Shown here: positions 51,551 to 60,977 of the stretch, piece by piece
Numbering within the stretch: the first letter of the stretch is position 1
How the letters are laid out: the number at the start of each line of letters is the position of its first letter
Assembly (NCBI RefSeq): GCF_001665685.1
Contig: NZ_LZTB01000050.1
Location: 1-64,000, forward strand
DNA: 64,000 nt
Reading direction: 5' to 3'
From: Mycobacterium sp. 852013-50091_SCH5140682
Lineage (GTDB): Bacteria > Actinomycetota > Actinomycetes > Mycobacteriales > Mycobacteriaceae
The notes under the pieces: model-generated
Database searches by the model: none
What the model saw: only the letters and a program-made list of their open reading frames with translations
What the model was told of the DNA's origin: nothing
Program-made: the position numbers and the translations under genes

Positions 51551-52243
51551 ATGCCACATACTAGCACCGAGCATGAAGTGCTCGCTGTCGTGTTCCAGGT
51601 TCGCGGCCTCGACTCCCGGCAACCCGCGCTTAACGTGCTGTTATGGCAGCGTGCACGGGAACCCGAGCGTGGCAAGTGGTCGCTGCCCGGCGGCCGGTTG
51701 CGCGATGACGAGGATCTGATCAGTTCGGTCCGGCGCCAACTCGCCGAGAAGGTGGATGTGCAACAACTCACCCATCTCGAACAGCTGGCCGTGTTCTCCG
51801 CGCCCGACCGTGTTCCCGGGCCCCGCACCATCGCGTCGACGTTCCTGGGGCTGGTGCCCTCCCCCGCGACCCCGGAGTTGCCACCCGACACCCGCTGGCA
51901 TCCGGTCAACGACCTGCCCCCGATGGCCTTCGACCACGCGCCGATGGTCGAACACGCGAGGACCAGGCTGGTCGCCAAGATGTCGTACACGAACATCGGA
52001 TTCGCTTTGGCCCCAGTGGAATTCGTCCTCTCATCATTGCGGGACGTCTACAGCGCGGCGCTCGGCTACCAGGTCGACACGACCAACCTGCAACGCGTGC
52101 TCGAGCGCCGCAACGTCATCACCCGCACAGGCACCACGGCGCGATCGGGCCGTAGCGGAGGCCGCCCGGCCGCCCTGTACCGCTTCACCGAATCGCGCTA
52201 TCGCGTGACCGACGAATTCGCCGCGCTGCGCCCGCCCGGGTGA
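51551..52243 (+). CDS. nrtR: NrtR-type repressor of NAD synthesis (Nudix plus winged helix)
   Basis: A 230-residue regulator. The Nudix domain covers about residues 8-145; the Nudix box GGRLRDDEDLISSVRRQLAEKV has lost the catalytic REx2EE pattern (RRQLAEK), so it should bind but not hydrolyse ADP-ribose-type ligands. The C-terminal winged helix (about 155-225) has YQVDTTNLQRVLERRNVI-type sequence and an Arg/Gly-rich wing (TARSGRSGGRPAALYRF). It is divergent from nadABC. ATG 51551 directly follows the operator, so translation is probably leaderless. Confidence 0.92.
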   Translation: MPHTSTEHEVLAVVFQVRGLDSRQPALNVLLWQRAREPERGKWSLPGGRLRDDEDLISSVRRQLAEKVDVQQLTHLEQLAVFSAPDRVPGPRTIASTFLGLVPSPATPELPPDTRWHPVNDLPPMAFDHAPMVEHARTRLVAKMSYTNIGFALAPVEFVLSSLRDVYSAALGYQVDTTNLQRVLERRNVITRTGTTARSGRSGGRPAALYRFTESRYRVTDEFAALRPPG

Positions 52244-52285
52244 GTCGACTGGATTCTTAGACCCTTCTTAAGTAAGAATGCCCGG

Positions 52286-53617
52286 ATGGACTTGGGCAGT
52301 GCCGCCAACTTGGCTGACGCGGAATGGATCGGCCGCATACCGCACGAAGAACTCGACCGTGCTGCCCGGCCTCAGTTGCCGGCCGACGATCCGTTCTATG
52401 CGCCGCCCGCCGGGTTCCAGCACGCCGCCCCGGGCACCGTGCTGCGCAGCCGGGACGTGGAGCTGTCCTTCCTGGGCGTGATTCCGCAGCGGCTGCACGC
52501 CACGCAGCTGCTCTACCGCTCGACGAGCCGCACCGGCGTCCCCGAAGCTGCGGTCACCACCGTGATCGTCCCGCCCGACGCGGCCCCGGACTGTCCTCTG
52601 GTGTCCTATCAGTGCGCGATCGACGCGATCACCGGACGCTGCTTCCCCTCCTACGCACTGCGCCGCCACGCCAAGGCCACCGGATCGCTGGCCCAGCTGG
52701 AGCTCCTGCTGATCACCGCGGCGGTGGCTCAGGGCTGGGCGGTGTCGATCCCCGACCACGAAGGCGTGGAAGGGATGTGGGGCGCCCCGTACGAGCCCGG
52801 CTATCGCATCCTCGACGGGCTGCGGGCCGCGCTCGAATCCGAGCAGCTCAATTTCTCGCCCGAGGCACCGATCGGCCTGTGGGGCTACTCCGGAGGTGGA
52901 CTGGCCACCGGATGGGCCGCCGAGATGGCTGAGTCCTACGCTCCCGAGCTCAATGTCGTCGGCGCGGTCCTCGGCTCGCCCGTCGGCGATCTCGGGCACA
53001 CGTTCCGGCGGCTCAACGGCACCCTGTTCTCCGGACTGCCCGCACTCGTGGTCGCCGCGCTCGCCGACATCTATCCCGGCCTCAACCGCGTCATCGCTGA
53101 ACACGCGACACGGGAAGGCCGCAAGCTGCTCGACCGGTTGCACCGGATGACCACGGTGGAAGCCGTGCTGCGCCTCATCGGCACCGATATGGACGATCTG
53201 GTGGACCTGCCACTGGAGGACATCCTCGCCATGTCGGAAGTCAGCGAGGTGTTCGACGACATCAAGCTCGGGACCGCCGCGCCGCGGCCGCCGGTGCTCA
53301 TCGTGCAGGCCGTCCACGACGAGATCATCTCGGTCGATGACATCGACGCGCTGGCCGACACCTACATCACCGGTGGCGCCGACGTCACCTACCACCGGGA
53401 CATGTTCTGTGATCACCTCTTGCTGCACCCGATGTCGGCCCCCATGGCGCTGCGCTGGCTGGGTGACAGGTTCGCCGACCGCCCGCTCACAGCGCACATC
53501 GTGCGGACGAAATGGCCGACGCTGCTCAACCCGATGACCTACGTGGGCATGGCCCGGCTCGCAGGCATCGGATTCAAGATGGCCACCGGCCGCACCGTGC
53601 GGCGCAGGCGGCTCTGA
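52286..53617 (+). CDS. Secretory-lipase-family alpha/beta hydrolase (Rv1592c-like)
   Basis: A 443-residue LIP-family hydrolase. The nucleophile elbow is [16 protein letters not shown], with the acid in [13 protein letters not shown] and the histidine in DHLLLHP. A cap-like insert lies between about residues 230 and 310. No clear signal peptide is visible, so export is uncertain even though relatives are called secretory lipases. Substrate is probably a lipid or ester. Rv1592c occupies the same position in M. tuberculosis. It ends seven bases before the convergent DUF2567 gene. Confidence 0.9.
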   Translation: MDLGSAANLADAEWIGRIPHEELDRAARPQLPADDPFYAPPAGFQHAAPGTVLRSRDVELSFLGVIPQRLHATQLLYRSTSRTGVPEAAVTTVIVPPDAAPDCPLVSYQCAIDAITGRCFPSYALRRHAKATGSLAQLELLLITAAVAQGWAVSIPDHEGVEGMWGAPYEPGYRILDGLRAALESEQLNFSPEAPIGLWGYSGGGLATGWAAEMAESYAPELNVVGAVLGSPVGDLGHTFRRLNGTLFSGLPALVVAALADIYPGLNRVIAEHATREGRKLLDRLHRMTTVEAVLRLIGTDMDDLVDLPLEDILAMSEVSEVFDDIKLGTAAPRPPVLIVQAVHDEIISVDDIDALADTYITGGADVTYHRDMFCDHLLLHPMSAPMALRWLGDRFADRPLTAHIVRTKWPTLLNPMTYVGMARLAGIGFKMATGRTVRRRRL

Positions 53618-53623
53618 GCCGGC

Positions 53624-54376
53624 TCAGACGCCGGGCTGAGCGACCGGCGCAGGCAACACCGGATACACCGGTGTCTCCTCGGGCGGCCAGGCGCCCAGGT
53701 CGTCGCGCGCGGCGGAAACCGCCATCAACGCGTACACCAGCGCTGCGACGGCCGCCGGAAACAGGATCGTAGTGGCGATCTGCAACGGCCCGTGCCCGAA
53801 GAACGCCGGCGGCGCCTCCACGACGTAGTGCACGCGATGTTCGGGGCTGATCGGGGCCCCGAGCAGGTCGACGGTTCCGTAGCGCAGATGCGCCAGGGCC
53901 ACACCGACGCCTGCGGCCGCAGCCGCGGATACGCCGCAGCCGACGACCAGCGCTCCCGCGAGCACCGGGCCACGGTGCTCACGCCATTGCCAGACCAGCA
54001 CCGCAGCCACTACGGACGCCACCACCAGGAATCCGACGAACATGAACGCGGAAGTGAAGAAGTTGTCGGACTCGCTGCCGAGGTAGGCATGAATCCGCTC
54101 GCCACTGCGCGTGAGCGCGACCACCCCGTGGATCGACGGCGCCACCCAGGCCCACAGCGCACCGACGACGGCACCAACCAAAGCCATGGCGACCACGACA
54201 GTCACCGCCGCACGCTGGCGTGAAATACGCGGGGCCCCAACAGCATTGGGAGCGCTATCGGCAGCAGGCGCGCTCATCGGGGCTTTCGGCTCTTCGCCCG
54301 AGAGGCTCATCGGGGCACTCGGCTCTTCGCCCGAGGGGCTCATCGGGGCTTTCGGCTCTTCGCCCGAGAGGCTCAT
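53624..54376 (-). CDS. DUF2567 membrane protein (Rv1591-like) with repeated N-terminus
   Basis: A 250-residue protein. The N-terminus is three tandem 11-residue units ([33 protein letters not shown]), each beginning with a Met, then MSAPAADS. Four membrane helices follow (about residues 58-80, 108-130, 140-165 and 200-222). ATGs at 54376, 54343, 54310 and 54277 are all in frame. The first overlaps the bsaP stop (ATGA) and is chosen; any of them could start translation. The function is unknown, but the position beside bsaP and bioB is conserved. Confidence 0.8.
   Translation of the reverse strand: MSLSGEEPKAPMSPSGEEPSAPMSLSGEEPKAPMSAPAADSAPNAVGAPRISRQRAAVTVVVAMALVGAVVGALWAWVAPSIHGVVALTRSGERIHAYLGSESDNFFTSAFMFVGFLVVASVVAAVLVWQWREHRGPVLAGALVVGCGVSAAAAAGVGVALAHLRYGTVDLLGAPISPEHRVHYVVEAPPAFFGHGPLQIATTILFPAAVAALVYALMAVSAARDDLGAWPPEETPVYPVLPAPVAQPGV
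54278..54376 (-). repeat. Three tandem 33-bp repeats at the start of the DUF2567 gene
   Basis: The unit ATGAGCCTCTCGGGCGAAGA... recurs every 33 bp with a few changes in the middle copy, followed by a fourth ATGAGC. It shares ATGAGC, GCGAAGAG and GCCCCGATGAGC with the mini-ORF repeat at hisF-hisI, so the two appear related. Confidence 0.75.
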
Positions 54377-54621
54377 CGCTGCGTCTCCAGGTCCTTGGAG
54401 TCCACCACCCCATGCCTCGAACACTTAGCCCACCACCCGTCCGGGCGCACCTGCACGATCATCCGGCGGCCGCACTCCGCGCAGAAGCGTGGCGGTTCGA
54501 GACCCAACTGCGCGGCCGTAGGGACCGCCGAGCCGGCCGCTGCATTGACCTCGACGCCGGTATAGACGTTGTACACACCGGCGCTGACAGGCGCGGGCAG
54601 CGCCGGCATCTCGCTAATCAT
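54373..54621 (-). CDS. bsaP: Biotin synthase auxiliary protein BsaP
   Basis: An 82-residue protein beginning [11 protein letters not shown], coded between bioB and the DUF2567 gene. The C-terminal half holds a small metal-binding unit: FCAECGRRM, then about 12 residues, then WAKCSRHG, giving three cysteines and a histidine. In mycobacteria the protein in this position (MSMEG_3195/Rv1590 type) is reported to be an Fe-S protein needed by BioB to make biotin. The start ATG 54621 lies 11 bases after bioB; a GTG at 54624 is adjacent. Its stop overlaps the next gene. Confidence 0.88.
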   Translation of the reverse strand: MISEMPALPAPVSAGVYNVYTGVEVNAAAGSAVPTAAQLGLEPPRFCAECGRRMIVQVRPDGWWAKCSRHGVVDSKDLETQR

Positions 54622-54632
54622 CACCAACAGTT

Positions 54633-55667
<1,035 letters not shown>

Positions 55668-55721
55668 TTACACGTCGGCGGTGGCCGACTGTTGAACACG
55701 TCGGCCGGGGGCCAACACACT

Positions 55722-55734
55722 TGAACACCGTTCA
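55722..55734. promoter_or_regulatory. BioQ-type operator between bioQ and bioB
   Basis: TGAAC-ACC-GTTCA is a perfect 5-bp inverted repeat with three-base spacer, 15 bases before the bioQ GTG. The same 13 bases, with the flanks (TTGAACACCGTTCAGGTTAG), recur at 59578. A further half-site TTGAACACG lies at about 55692. BioQ is known in M. smegmatis to bind palindromes of this type upstream of bio genes. Confidence 0.85.
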
Positions 55735-55749
55735 GGTTAGGGTAGCGGC

Positions 55750-56355
55750 GTGCAACTCCACAAACCCGACGTGGTGGATGCGGCGACGGCCATCCTCGAC
55801 AGCTACGGCATGGCGGACCTGACCATGCGGCGATTGGCCCGTGAGCTCAACGTCAGCCCGGGCGCGCTGTACTGGCATTTCGCCAACAAACAGGAGCTGC
55901 TGGGCGCCGTGGCGGATCGCATTCTGCAGCCGACCGGCACCGACGCGAGTGGATTCGGATGGCGCGACCGAATCCACGGGATCTGTGCAACGCTGCGCGA
56001 CGCGTTGCTGTCGCACACCGATGGCGCCGAGCTGGTGTCATCCAGCTTCGCGGCCGGCCAATCGGCCCGCGCCGCCGCTATCGTCGCCCAGCTGGCGGAT
56101 GCCGCCCGCGATGCCGGCGTGGCCGCCCAGGACGCCGAACCCGCGGCCCGCACCGTCATGTACTACGTCCTCGGTTTCACCGTCGATGAACAGTCGCGGT
56201 TGCAGTGGGACGCCGCCGGTGCACTCAGCGACGAACAGTCGGTGCTGATGACCGACACCGGCCGCGAGTTCGGCTTCGGGTTGCAGCTGCTCGTCGACGG
56301 CCTCGCCGTCCACGGCGGTGCCGACCTCGACGCCGTGCGAGCCAAAGCTGAATAG
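55750..56355 (+). CDS. bioQ: TetR-family repressor of biotin synthesis BioQ
   Basis: A 201-residue regulator with an N-terminal TetR helix-turn-helix (LTMRRLARELNVSPGALYWHF) and a C-terminal helical ligand domain of the TetR_C type. It is divergent from bioB and separated from it by the TGAAC palindrome, the arrangement of BioQ in M. smegmatis. GTG 55750 is seven bases after TAGGGT, a TANNNT -10 box, so the mRNA may be leaderless and the operator lies just upstream of the -10. Confidence 0.88.
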   Translation: MQLHKPDVVDAATAILDSYGMADLTMRRLARELNVSPGALYWHFANKQELLGAVADRILQPTGTDASGFGWRDRIHGICATLRDALLSHTDGAELVSSSFAAGQSARAAAIVAQLADAARDAGVAAQDAEPAARTVMYYVLGFTVDEQSRLQWDAAGALSDEQSVLMTDTGREFGFGLQLLVDGLAVHGGADLDAVRAKAE

Positions 56356-56393
56356 CGCACGGCGACAACAGAACTCACCCTCACGCGCCAGCG

Positions 56394-57149
56394 TTACGGC
56401 ATACCGTTGGATACCACGGCGTCCAACGCGGCCAACGTCGTCGGTTCACCGGTGACGTCGACCGATCCGCCCCTGGTCCAGCTCCACAATGCGAGGTCGG
56501 CGACGGGGGCACGAACCGTCGCCGTTGCCGCCGCACCCGGCCGCGCGCGCACCGCACGCGGCCAGTCGCCTGCCGCACCCACTTCGACGAGCCAGCGCTG
56601 AGCAGTGTCGGTGCCGACGAATTCGACGACCCCGTGCGGCCGGTACGTCGTACCTTCCGGCTGCCATCCCCACATCACGTCGACGGCATGATCGACGGCA
56701 CCGGCAGCCACGTCGCTACCGATCGCGCTGACCGGCAGACCTGCCGTCAACTCCGCGTCCACGCGGTGCAGCGTCGCCTCGTAGGTCTGCATGCGCCGGG
56801 TGAAACCGACGGTCCGGTCGGACGCGAACCACGACCAGCGCGGTTCGCGGTCATCGAGCTGGTCCAGTTGATCGAGCAGCGCCGACGTGGCCTGCTCCCG
56901 CAGCGCCAACACCTCCGCGACGGTGTCCGGACGTGCCGGTTTGGCCTGCTCGACGGCCACGAGATCGGTGTCGGTGCGGACATCCCTCTCCAGCACCCCG
57001 GCCCAGAAGAAATGCACCTCTGTCAGGTGCCACAACAGGTCCGCGGCGCTCCAGTCCGGACAGGTGGGACACCGACTTTCCGGAGTGACGCCGGACAGCA
57101 CGTCGGCGAATCGTTGGGCCTCAGCGCGGATGATCGCAATCCGGTCCAC
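56394..57149 (-). CDS. Maleylpyruvate-isomerase-family mycothiol-dependent protein
   Basis: A 251-residue protein of the DinB-like MDMPI family. The N-terminal four-helix part begins with IIRAEAQRFADVL and contains CPDWSAADLLWHLTEVHFFW, whose His is one of the three zinc ligands; RMQTYEATLHRVDAE carries another (Glu/His). A C-terminal SCP-2-like domain covers about residues 155-245. Members use mycothiol as cofactor, but the substrate is unknown. It starts 12 bases after the LigT-like gene stop on the same strand... that is, it lies upstream of it on the other side, ending convergent with bioQ. Confidence 0.85.
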   Translation of the reverse strand: MDRIAIIRAEAQRFADVLSGVTPESRCPTCPDWSAADLLWHLTEVHFFWAGVLERDVRTDTDLVAVEQAKPARPDTVAEVLALREQATSALLDQLDQLDDREPRWSWFASDRTVGFTRRMQTYEATLHRVDAELTAGLPVSAIGSDVAAGAVDHAVDVMWGWQPEGTTYRPHGVVEFVGTDTAQRWLVEVGAAGDWPRAVRARPGAAATATVRAPVADLALWSWTRGGSVDVTGEPTTLAALDAVVSNGMP

Positions 57150-57161
57150 GCCGTAAGCATG

Positions 57162-57671
57162 TCAGCCGATCGGGTGTTCTGTCCTGCGGTCGCCGTCCCA
57201 TCTGCGTAGGCCCGTGATCTTGCCGGTGATCTCGGCAGGCCGTCCCGCGATCCGCAGCGCGGCGGTCAGCTTCGCCGGGGAGATCCTGCGGGCCAGCGTG
57301 ACGTGCGGAGTCCAGTGGCCCGGCTCGGTACGTGGCATCGGGCCGGGTGTCGTCAGCGGCACGCACGACCGGTAGACATGCGCATGCACATCGAGAATCT
57401 CGGGCGATGGCAGCAACAGCCGCGCGAGTACCCCGGCCGTGCGCCCGAAGATCAGGGTGGCGCCGATGTGGCACGACAGCGGGAACCGGTCGACGACCGG
57501 CAGCAGCACCGTCTCGACCGCCGCGTCGATGTGCTGGGCGACGGCCAGTGTGGTGTGCGGCCGGCTCGCCGGCGCCTGACTGGGGATGCCCGCCTCGCGC
57601 AGCCCGTCCCAGATACCGCGGATCGCAGCCTCGGTATCGGCGTCGAAGACGAACTCGACGGAATGCACCAC
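57162..57671 (-). CDS. 2'-5' RNA ligase/cyclic phosphodiesterase-family protein
   Basis: A 169-residue protein of the 2H phosphoesterase superfamily. The two catalytic HxTL motifs are PHTTLAV and HVTLARR, spaced about 70 residues apart as expected. It may act on RNA 2',3'-cyclic phosphates; the biological substrate is unknown. GTG 57671 is close behind bioD (33 bases) with a mini-ORF in between, so it belongs to the bioA-bioF-bioD transcript. The MDMPI-family gene follows it after 12 bases. Confidence 0.85.
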   Translation of the reverse strand: MVHSVEFVFDADTEAAIRGIWDGLREAGIPSQAPASRPHTTLAVAQHIDAAVETVLLPVVDRFPLSCHIGATLIFGRTAGVLARLLLPSPEILDVHAHVYRSCVPLTTPGPMPRTEPGHWTPHVTLARRISPAKLTAALRIAGRPAEITGKITGLRRWDGDRRTEHPIG

Positions 57672-57675
57672 GTTA

Positions 57676-57699
57676 TTACCTCTCAGCGCAAGCGCTCAT
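57676..57699 (-). repeat. Mini-ORF coupling repeat between bioD and the LigT-like gene
   Basis: An eight-codon frame (MSACAER, stop) starts five bases after the bioD stop and ends four bases before the next GTG. Its first 14 bases, ATGAGCGCTTGCGC, are identical to the elements in the his operon, and the rest has diverged. Confidence 0.65.
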
Positions 57700-57704
57700 T
57701 GGCG

Positions 57705-58379
57705 TCAAAGACTCTCGATCCACCCTTGTTCAAACGCACCGGCGCTGATCGCCTCGAACTCCTGCGGATTCGCCGCGCCCGCCCCGGCGGGCAGCACCGC
57801 GCGCAATGGTGCCAGCCGGGCCAGCTCCTCCAGATTGCCTTCCTCAGCTGGCCCAGGTTGCGCGGGCCATGCGCCGATGACCAATCCGGCACATGGAATG
57901 CCTTGTCCGGCAAGCGATTCCAGTGTCAACTCAGTGTGGTTGAGGGTGCCCAGTCCGGCCGACACCACCACCAGCACCGGAGCCGCGACCTCGGCGGCGA
58001 GATCACGCAGCGTCACGCCGTCGGCGCCGATCCGAACCAGCAGCCCACCTGCCCCTTCGACCAAGGTCAACCGCCCGGGCGCGTCGGCGGATCGCACCGC
58101 CGTCACCAACTCGGCGCCGGTAGGCAGCGCCAGCCCGGCCCGGTGCGCGGCAGCCTCGGGCGCCAGCGCCTCGGGATATCGCCAGCCGCCGTGTAGTGCC
58201 GTCACACCGGCGAGTCGGCGCACCTCACCGAGGTCGTCGTCGCCGTCCGCGTCGCCGGTCTGCACCGGTTTGCACACGGCGACGTCGCGCCCGGCCAGCC
58301 GGGCCGCGCACGCCAGCGCCGCGGTGGACACCGTTTTGCCGACGCCGGTGTCCGTACCGGTGACGATGAGCAGCGTCAT
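57705..58379 (-). CDS. bioD: Dethiobiotin synthetase
   Basis: A 224-residue P-loop enzyme forming the ureido ring of dethiobiotin from DAPA, CO2 and ATP. The P-loop is [14 protein letters not shown], the DAPA-site lysine is in [10 protein letters not shown], and VEGAGGLLV plus [15 protein letters not shown] are conserved. ATG 58379 overlaps the bioF stop (ATGA). Length is normal. Confidence 0.96.
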   Translation of the reverse strand: MTLLIVTGTDTGVGKTVSTAALACAARLAGRDVAVCKPVQTGDADGDDDLGEVRRLAGVTALHGGWRYPEALAPEAAAHRAGLALPTGAELVTAVRSADAPGRLTLVEGAGGLLVRIGADGVTLRDLAAEVAAPVLVVVSAGLGTLNHTELTLESLAGQGIPCAGLVIGAWPAQPGPAEEGNLEELARLAPLRAVLPAGAGAANPQEFEAISAGAFEQGWIESL

Positions 58380-59524
58380 GCCCGGGCGCCCGCCAGGACC
58401 TCGGTGAGCACCCGGCGCGCCAGGTCCATTTCGTCGTCGGTCAGCGAGGCCCGTGCGGTGAGCCGCAGCCGCGAGGTGCCGACCGGCACGGTCGGCGGTC
58501 GGAAGCATCCCACCCGTACACCGCGCTCCAGGCAGGCCGTCGCAGCGGCGAACGCCACGTCGGGCTCGCCGAGAATCACCGACACCACCGCTGAGTCGGG
58601 CTCGGCCGTGACACCGGAGATTCGCGCCAACTCGGCCGCGTGGGCCAGCACGGCTCGAGCCCGTTGCGGCTCGGCGATCAGGACGCGCAGCGCCGCCAGC
58701 GCGGCACCGACGGCGGCAGGCGCCAGGCCGGTGTCGAAGATGAACGGACGTGCCGCATCGATCAGGTGGGCCCGTACCGCCTCGGGGCCGAGGACCACGC
58801 CGCCCTGGCTGCCCAGCGCCTTCGACAGCGTCGTCGTCATCACGACGTCCGGCGCCCCGGCCAGGCCGACCTCGTGCAGCAGACCCTGTCCGCCGGTACC
58901 GCGGACGCCGAGACCGTGGGCCTCGTCCACGATGAGCAGCGCTCCGTTGCGGCGGCACACCGCATGCAGTTCGCGCAGCGGGGCCAGCACGCCGTCGGCG
59001 CTGAACACCGACTCGGTCACCACGACCGCGCGGTCTTCGGTGCGGGTGCGCAGCGCTGCGTCGACAGCGGCGACGTCACGATGCGGTGAGACCACCACCC
59101 GCGCGCGGGAAAGCCGGCACGCGTCGACCAGCGATGCGTGCGTCAACGCGTCGGAGACCACCAGCGAGCCGGCTCCGGAGAGGGCCACGACCGCGCCGAG
59201 GTTGGCGGTGTAGCCGGACGAGAAGACCAGGGCGGACTCGGCGCCGACGAACTCGGCCAGCGCGTGCTCGAACTCCTCGTGAAGCTCGGTGTTGCCGGTG
59301 ACCAGACGCGATCCCCCGGCGCCTGCACCCCACGTGCGCAATGCCTCGACGCCGCCGTCGAGCACGTCGGGGTGCTGGGACAGGCCCAGGTAGTCGTTGG
59401 ACGCGAGATCCAGCTCGGCGCCGACCGGTGGGCGGACCCGCAGTTCGCGCCGCAATCCGGCGGCCCGGCGCTGCTGTTCGACGTCGGCCAGCCAGGACAG
59501 CGGTGATAGATCTGTGCGCGTCAC
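58376..59524 (-). CDS. bioF: 8-Amino-7-oxononanoate synthase
   Basis: A 382-residue PLP enzyme condensing pimeloyl-thioester with alanine. The PLP lysine is in [13 protein letters not shown]; other marks are [36 protein letters not shown] and [12 protein letters not shown] 59524 has GAGGAG eight bases upstream. The frame is open to 59584, into the operator region, but that extension has no family similarity. A BioQ-type box lies 54 bases upstream. Confidence 0.96.
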   Translation of the reverse strand: MTRTDLSPLSWLADVEQQRRAAGLRRELRVRPPVGAELDLASNDYLGLSQHPDVLDGGVEALRTWGAGAGGSRLVTGNTELHEEFEHALAEFVGAESALVFSSGYTANLGAVVALSGAGSLVVSDALTHASLVDACRLSRARVVVSPHRDVAAVDAALRTRTEDRAVVVTESVFSADGVLAPLRELHAVCRRNGALLIVDEAHGLGVRGTGGQGLLHEVGLAGAPDVVMTTTLSKALGSQGGVVLGPEAVRAHLIDAARPFIFDTGLAPAAVGAALAALRVLIAEPQRARAVLAHAAELARISGVTAEPDSAVVSVILGEPDVAFAAATACLERGVRVGCFRPPTVPVGTSRLRLTARASLTDDEMDLARRVLTEVLAGARA

Positions 59525-59577
59525 CTGATGCTCCTCAGTGCTCGGCCGGCAGTCCGAAGCGGGGCGGTGCCGGCAAT

Positions 59578-59590
59578 TGAACACCGTTCA
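59578..59590. promoter_or_regulatory. BioQ-type operator at the bioA-bioF junction
   Basis: An exact copy of the 13-bp palindrome TGAACACCGTTCA with the same flanks as upstream of bioQ. On the minus strand the first three bases (TGA) are the bioA stop codon. It could control an internal promoter for bioF-bioD. Confidence 0.8.
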
Positions 59591-60886
59591 GGTTAGTGCA
59601 CGCGCCACGCCGACCATCGCCGCGGTGATCTGTTCGACCTCGTCGGGAGTGCAGATGTACGGCGGCATCGCGTAGACCAGGTTGCGGAACGGACGTAGCC
59701 AGACCCGGTGCCGCAGCGCCGCCGCGGTGGCCACGCGCATGTCGACCGGCTGTTTCATCTCGACCACGCCGATCGCCCCGAGCACCCGCACATCGGCGAC
59801 ACCGTCGAGGTCGCGGGCGGGGGCCAGACCCGTCCGGAGCCCCGCTTCGATCGTGCGGACCTGTGTGCGCCAGTCGCTGTCGATCAACAGCTCGACGGCC
59901 GCCACGCCGACGGCGCAGGCCAGGGCGTTGGCCATGAACGTCGGCCCGTGCATGAGCGCGCCCGGCTCCCCCGAGCTGATGGTCTGCGCGATCCGGGCCG
60001 TGCACAGGGTGGCGGCCAGGGTGATGTAGCCGCCGGTGAGTGCCTTGCCGACGCACATGATGTCGGGGCTGACGCCGGCGTGATCCGCCGCGAACAGCTC
60101 GCCGGTGCGGCCGAAGCCGGTGGCGATCTCGTCGAAGATCAGCAGCACGTCGTGGCGGTCGCACGCAGCCCGCAGGTCCGACAGGTAACGAGGGTCGTGG
60201 AAGCGCATGCCGCCCGCCCCCTGCACGACCGGTTCGACGATGACAGCTGCGAGCTCGTCGGCGTGGTCGGCCAGCTGCTGTTCGAACGCCGCACTGTAGG
60301 CCGGGTCGTACTCGCCGGGGACCTGGGGCGCGAACTCCTGGGCGACCAGCACATCGGTCCAGATGGAATGCATGCCGCCGTCGGGATCGCACACGCTCAT
60401 CGGGGTGAAGGTGTCGCCGTGGTACCCGCCCCGCCACGTCATCAGGCGGTGCTTGCCGATGCGGCCGAGGCTGCGCCAGTACTGCAGGGCCATCTTCACG
60501 GCCACCTCGACCGAGACGGAACCGGAGTCGCTGAAGAAGACCGTGTCGAGTCCGGCGGGGGTCAGTTGGACAAGGAGTTGCGCCAGCCGCGCAGCAGGCT
60601 CGTGGGTGAGGCCGCCGAACATGACGTGGTTCATCGTCGCCATCTGGCGGGCGATGGCCCCGTCCAGGGCCGGATGCCCGTGGCCGTGCACCGCCGTCCA
60701 CCACGAGGCCATCGCGTCGAGCACCTCGATGGGCTCGCGGTCGACGGGGTCGATCACGGTCAGCCAGGCACCCTTGGCGCCGACCGCCACCACCGGCGCC
60801 AACGCCTCGGCCCCGATGGTGCTGTACGGGTGCCAGACGTGTGCCGTGTCGATGGCACTGATCTGGTCCGGTGTCAGCTCAGCCAC
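59588..60886 (-). CDS. bioA: Adenosylmethionine-8-amino-7-oxononanoate aminotransferase
   Basis: A 432-residue PLP aminotransferase making DAPA from KAPA with S-adenosylmethionine as amino donor. The PLP lysine is in [12 protein letters not shown]; marks include [47 protein letters not shown] and [17 protein letters not shown] 60886 is preferred because TAGGCT, a TANNNT -10 box, ends eight bases upstream and the start fits the family. In-frame codons at 60913 and 60931 are alternatives. The stop lies inside a BioQ box. Confidence 0.95.
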   Translation of the reverse strand: MAELTPDQISAIDTAHVWHPYSTIGAEALAPVVAVGAKGAWLTVIDPVDREPIEVLDAMASWWTAVHGHGHPALDGAIARQMATMNHVMFGGLTHEPAARLAQLLVQLTPAGLDTVFFSDSGSVSVEVAVKMALQYWRSLGRIGKHRLMTWRGGYHGDTFTPMSVCDPDGGMHSIWTDVLVAQEFAPQVPGEYDPAYSAAFEQQLADHADELAAVIVEPVVQGAGGMRFHDPRYLSDLRAACDRHDVLLIFDEIATGFGRTGELFAADHAGVSPDIMCVGKALTGGYITLAATLCTARIAQTISSGEPGALMHGPTFMANALACAVGVAAVELLIDSDWRTQVRTIEAGLRTGLAPARDLDGVADVRVLGAIGVVEMKQPVDMRVATAAALRHRVWLRPFRNLVYAMPPYICTPDEVEQITAAMVGVARALT

Positions 60887-60977
60887 AGAGCGGCAGCCTA
60901 GCCCTTTGCTCACTTGCCGCGCCGAAGGCATACGAAATGTGAGCACCACAGGGTTTTTAGGTAAATTGACCTCGATC

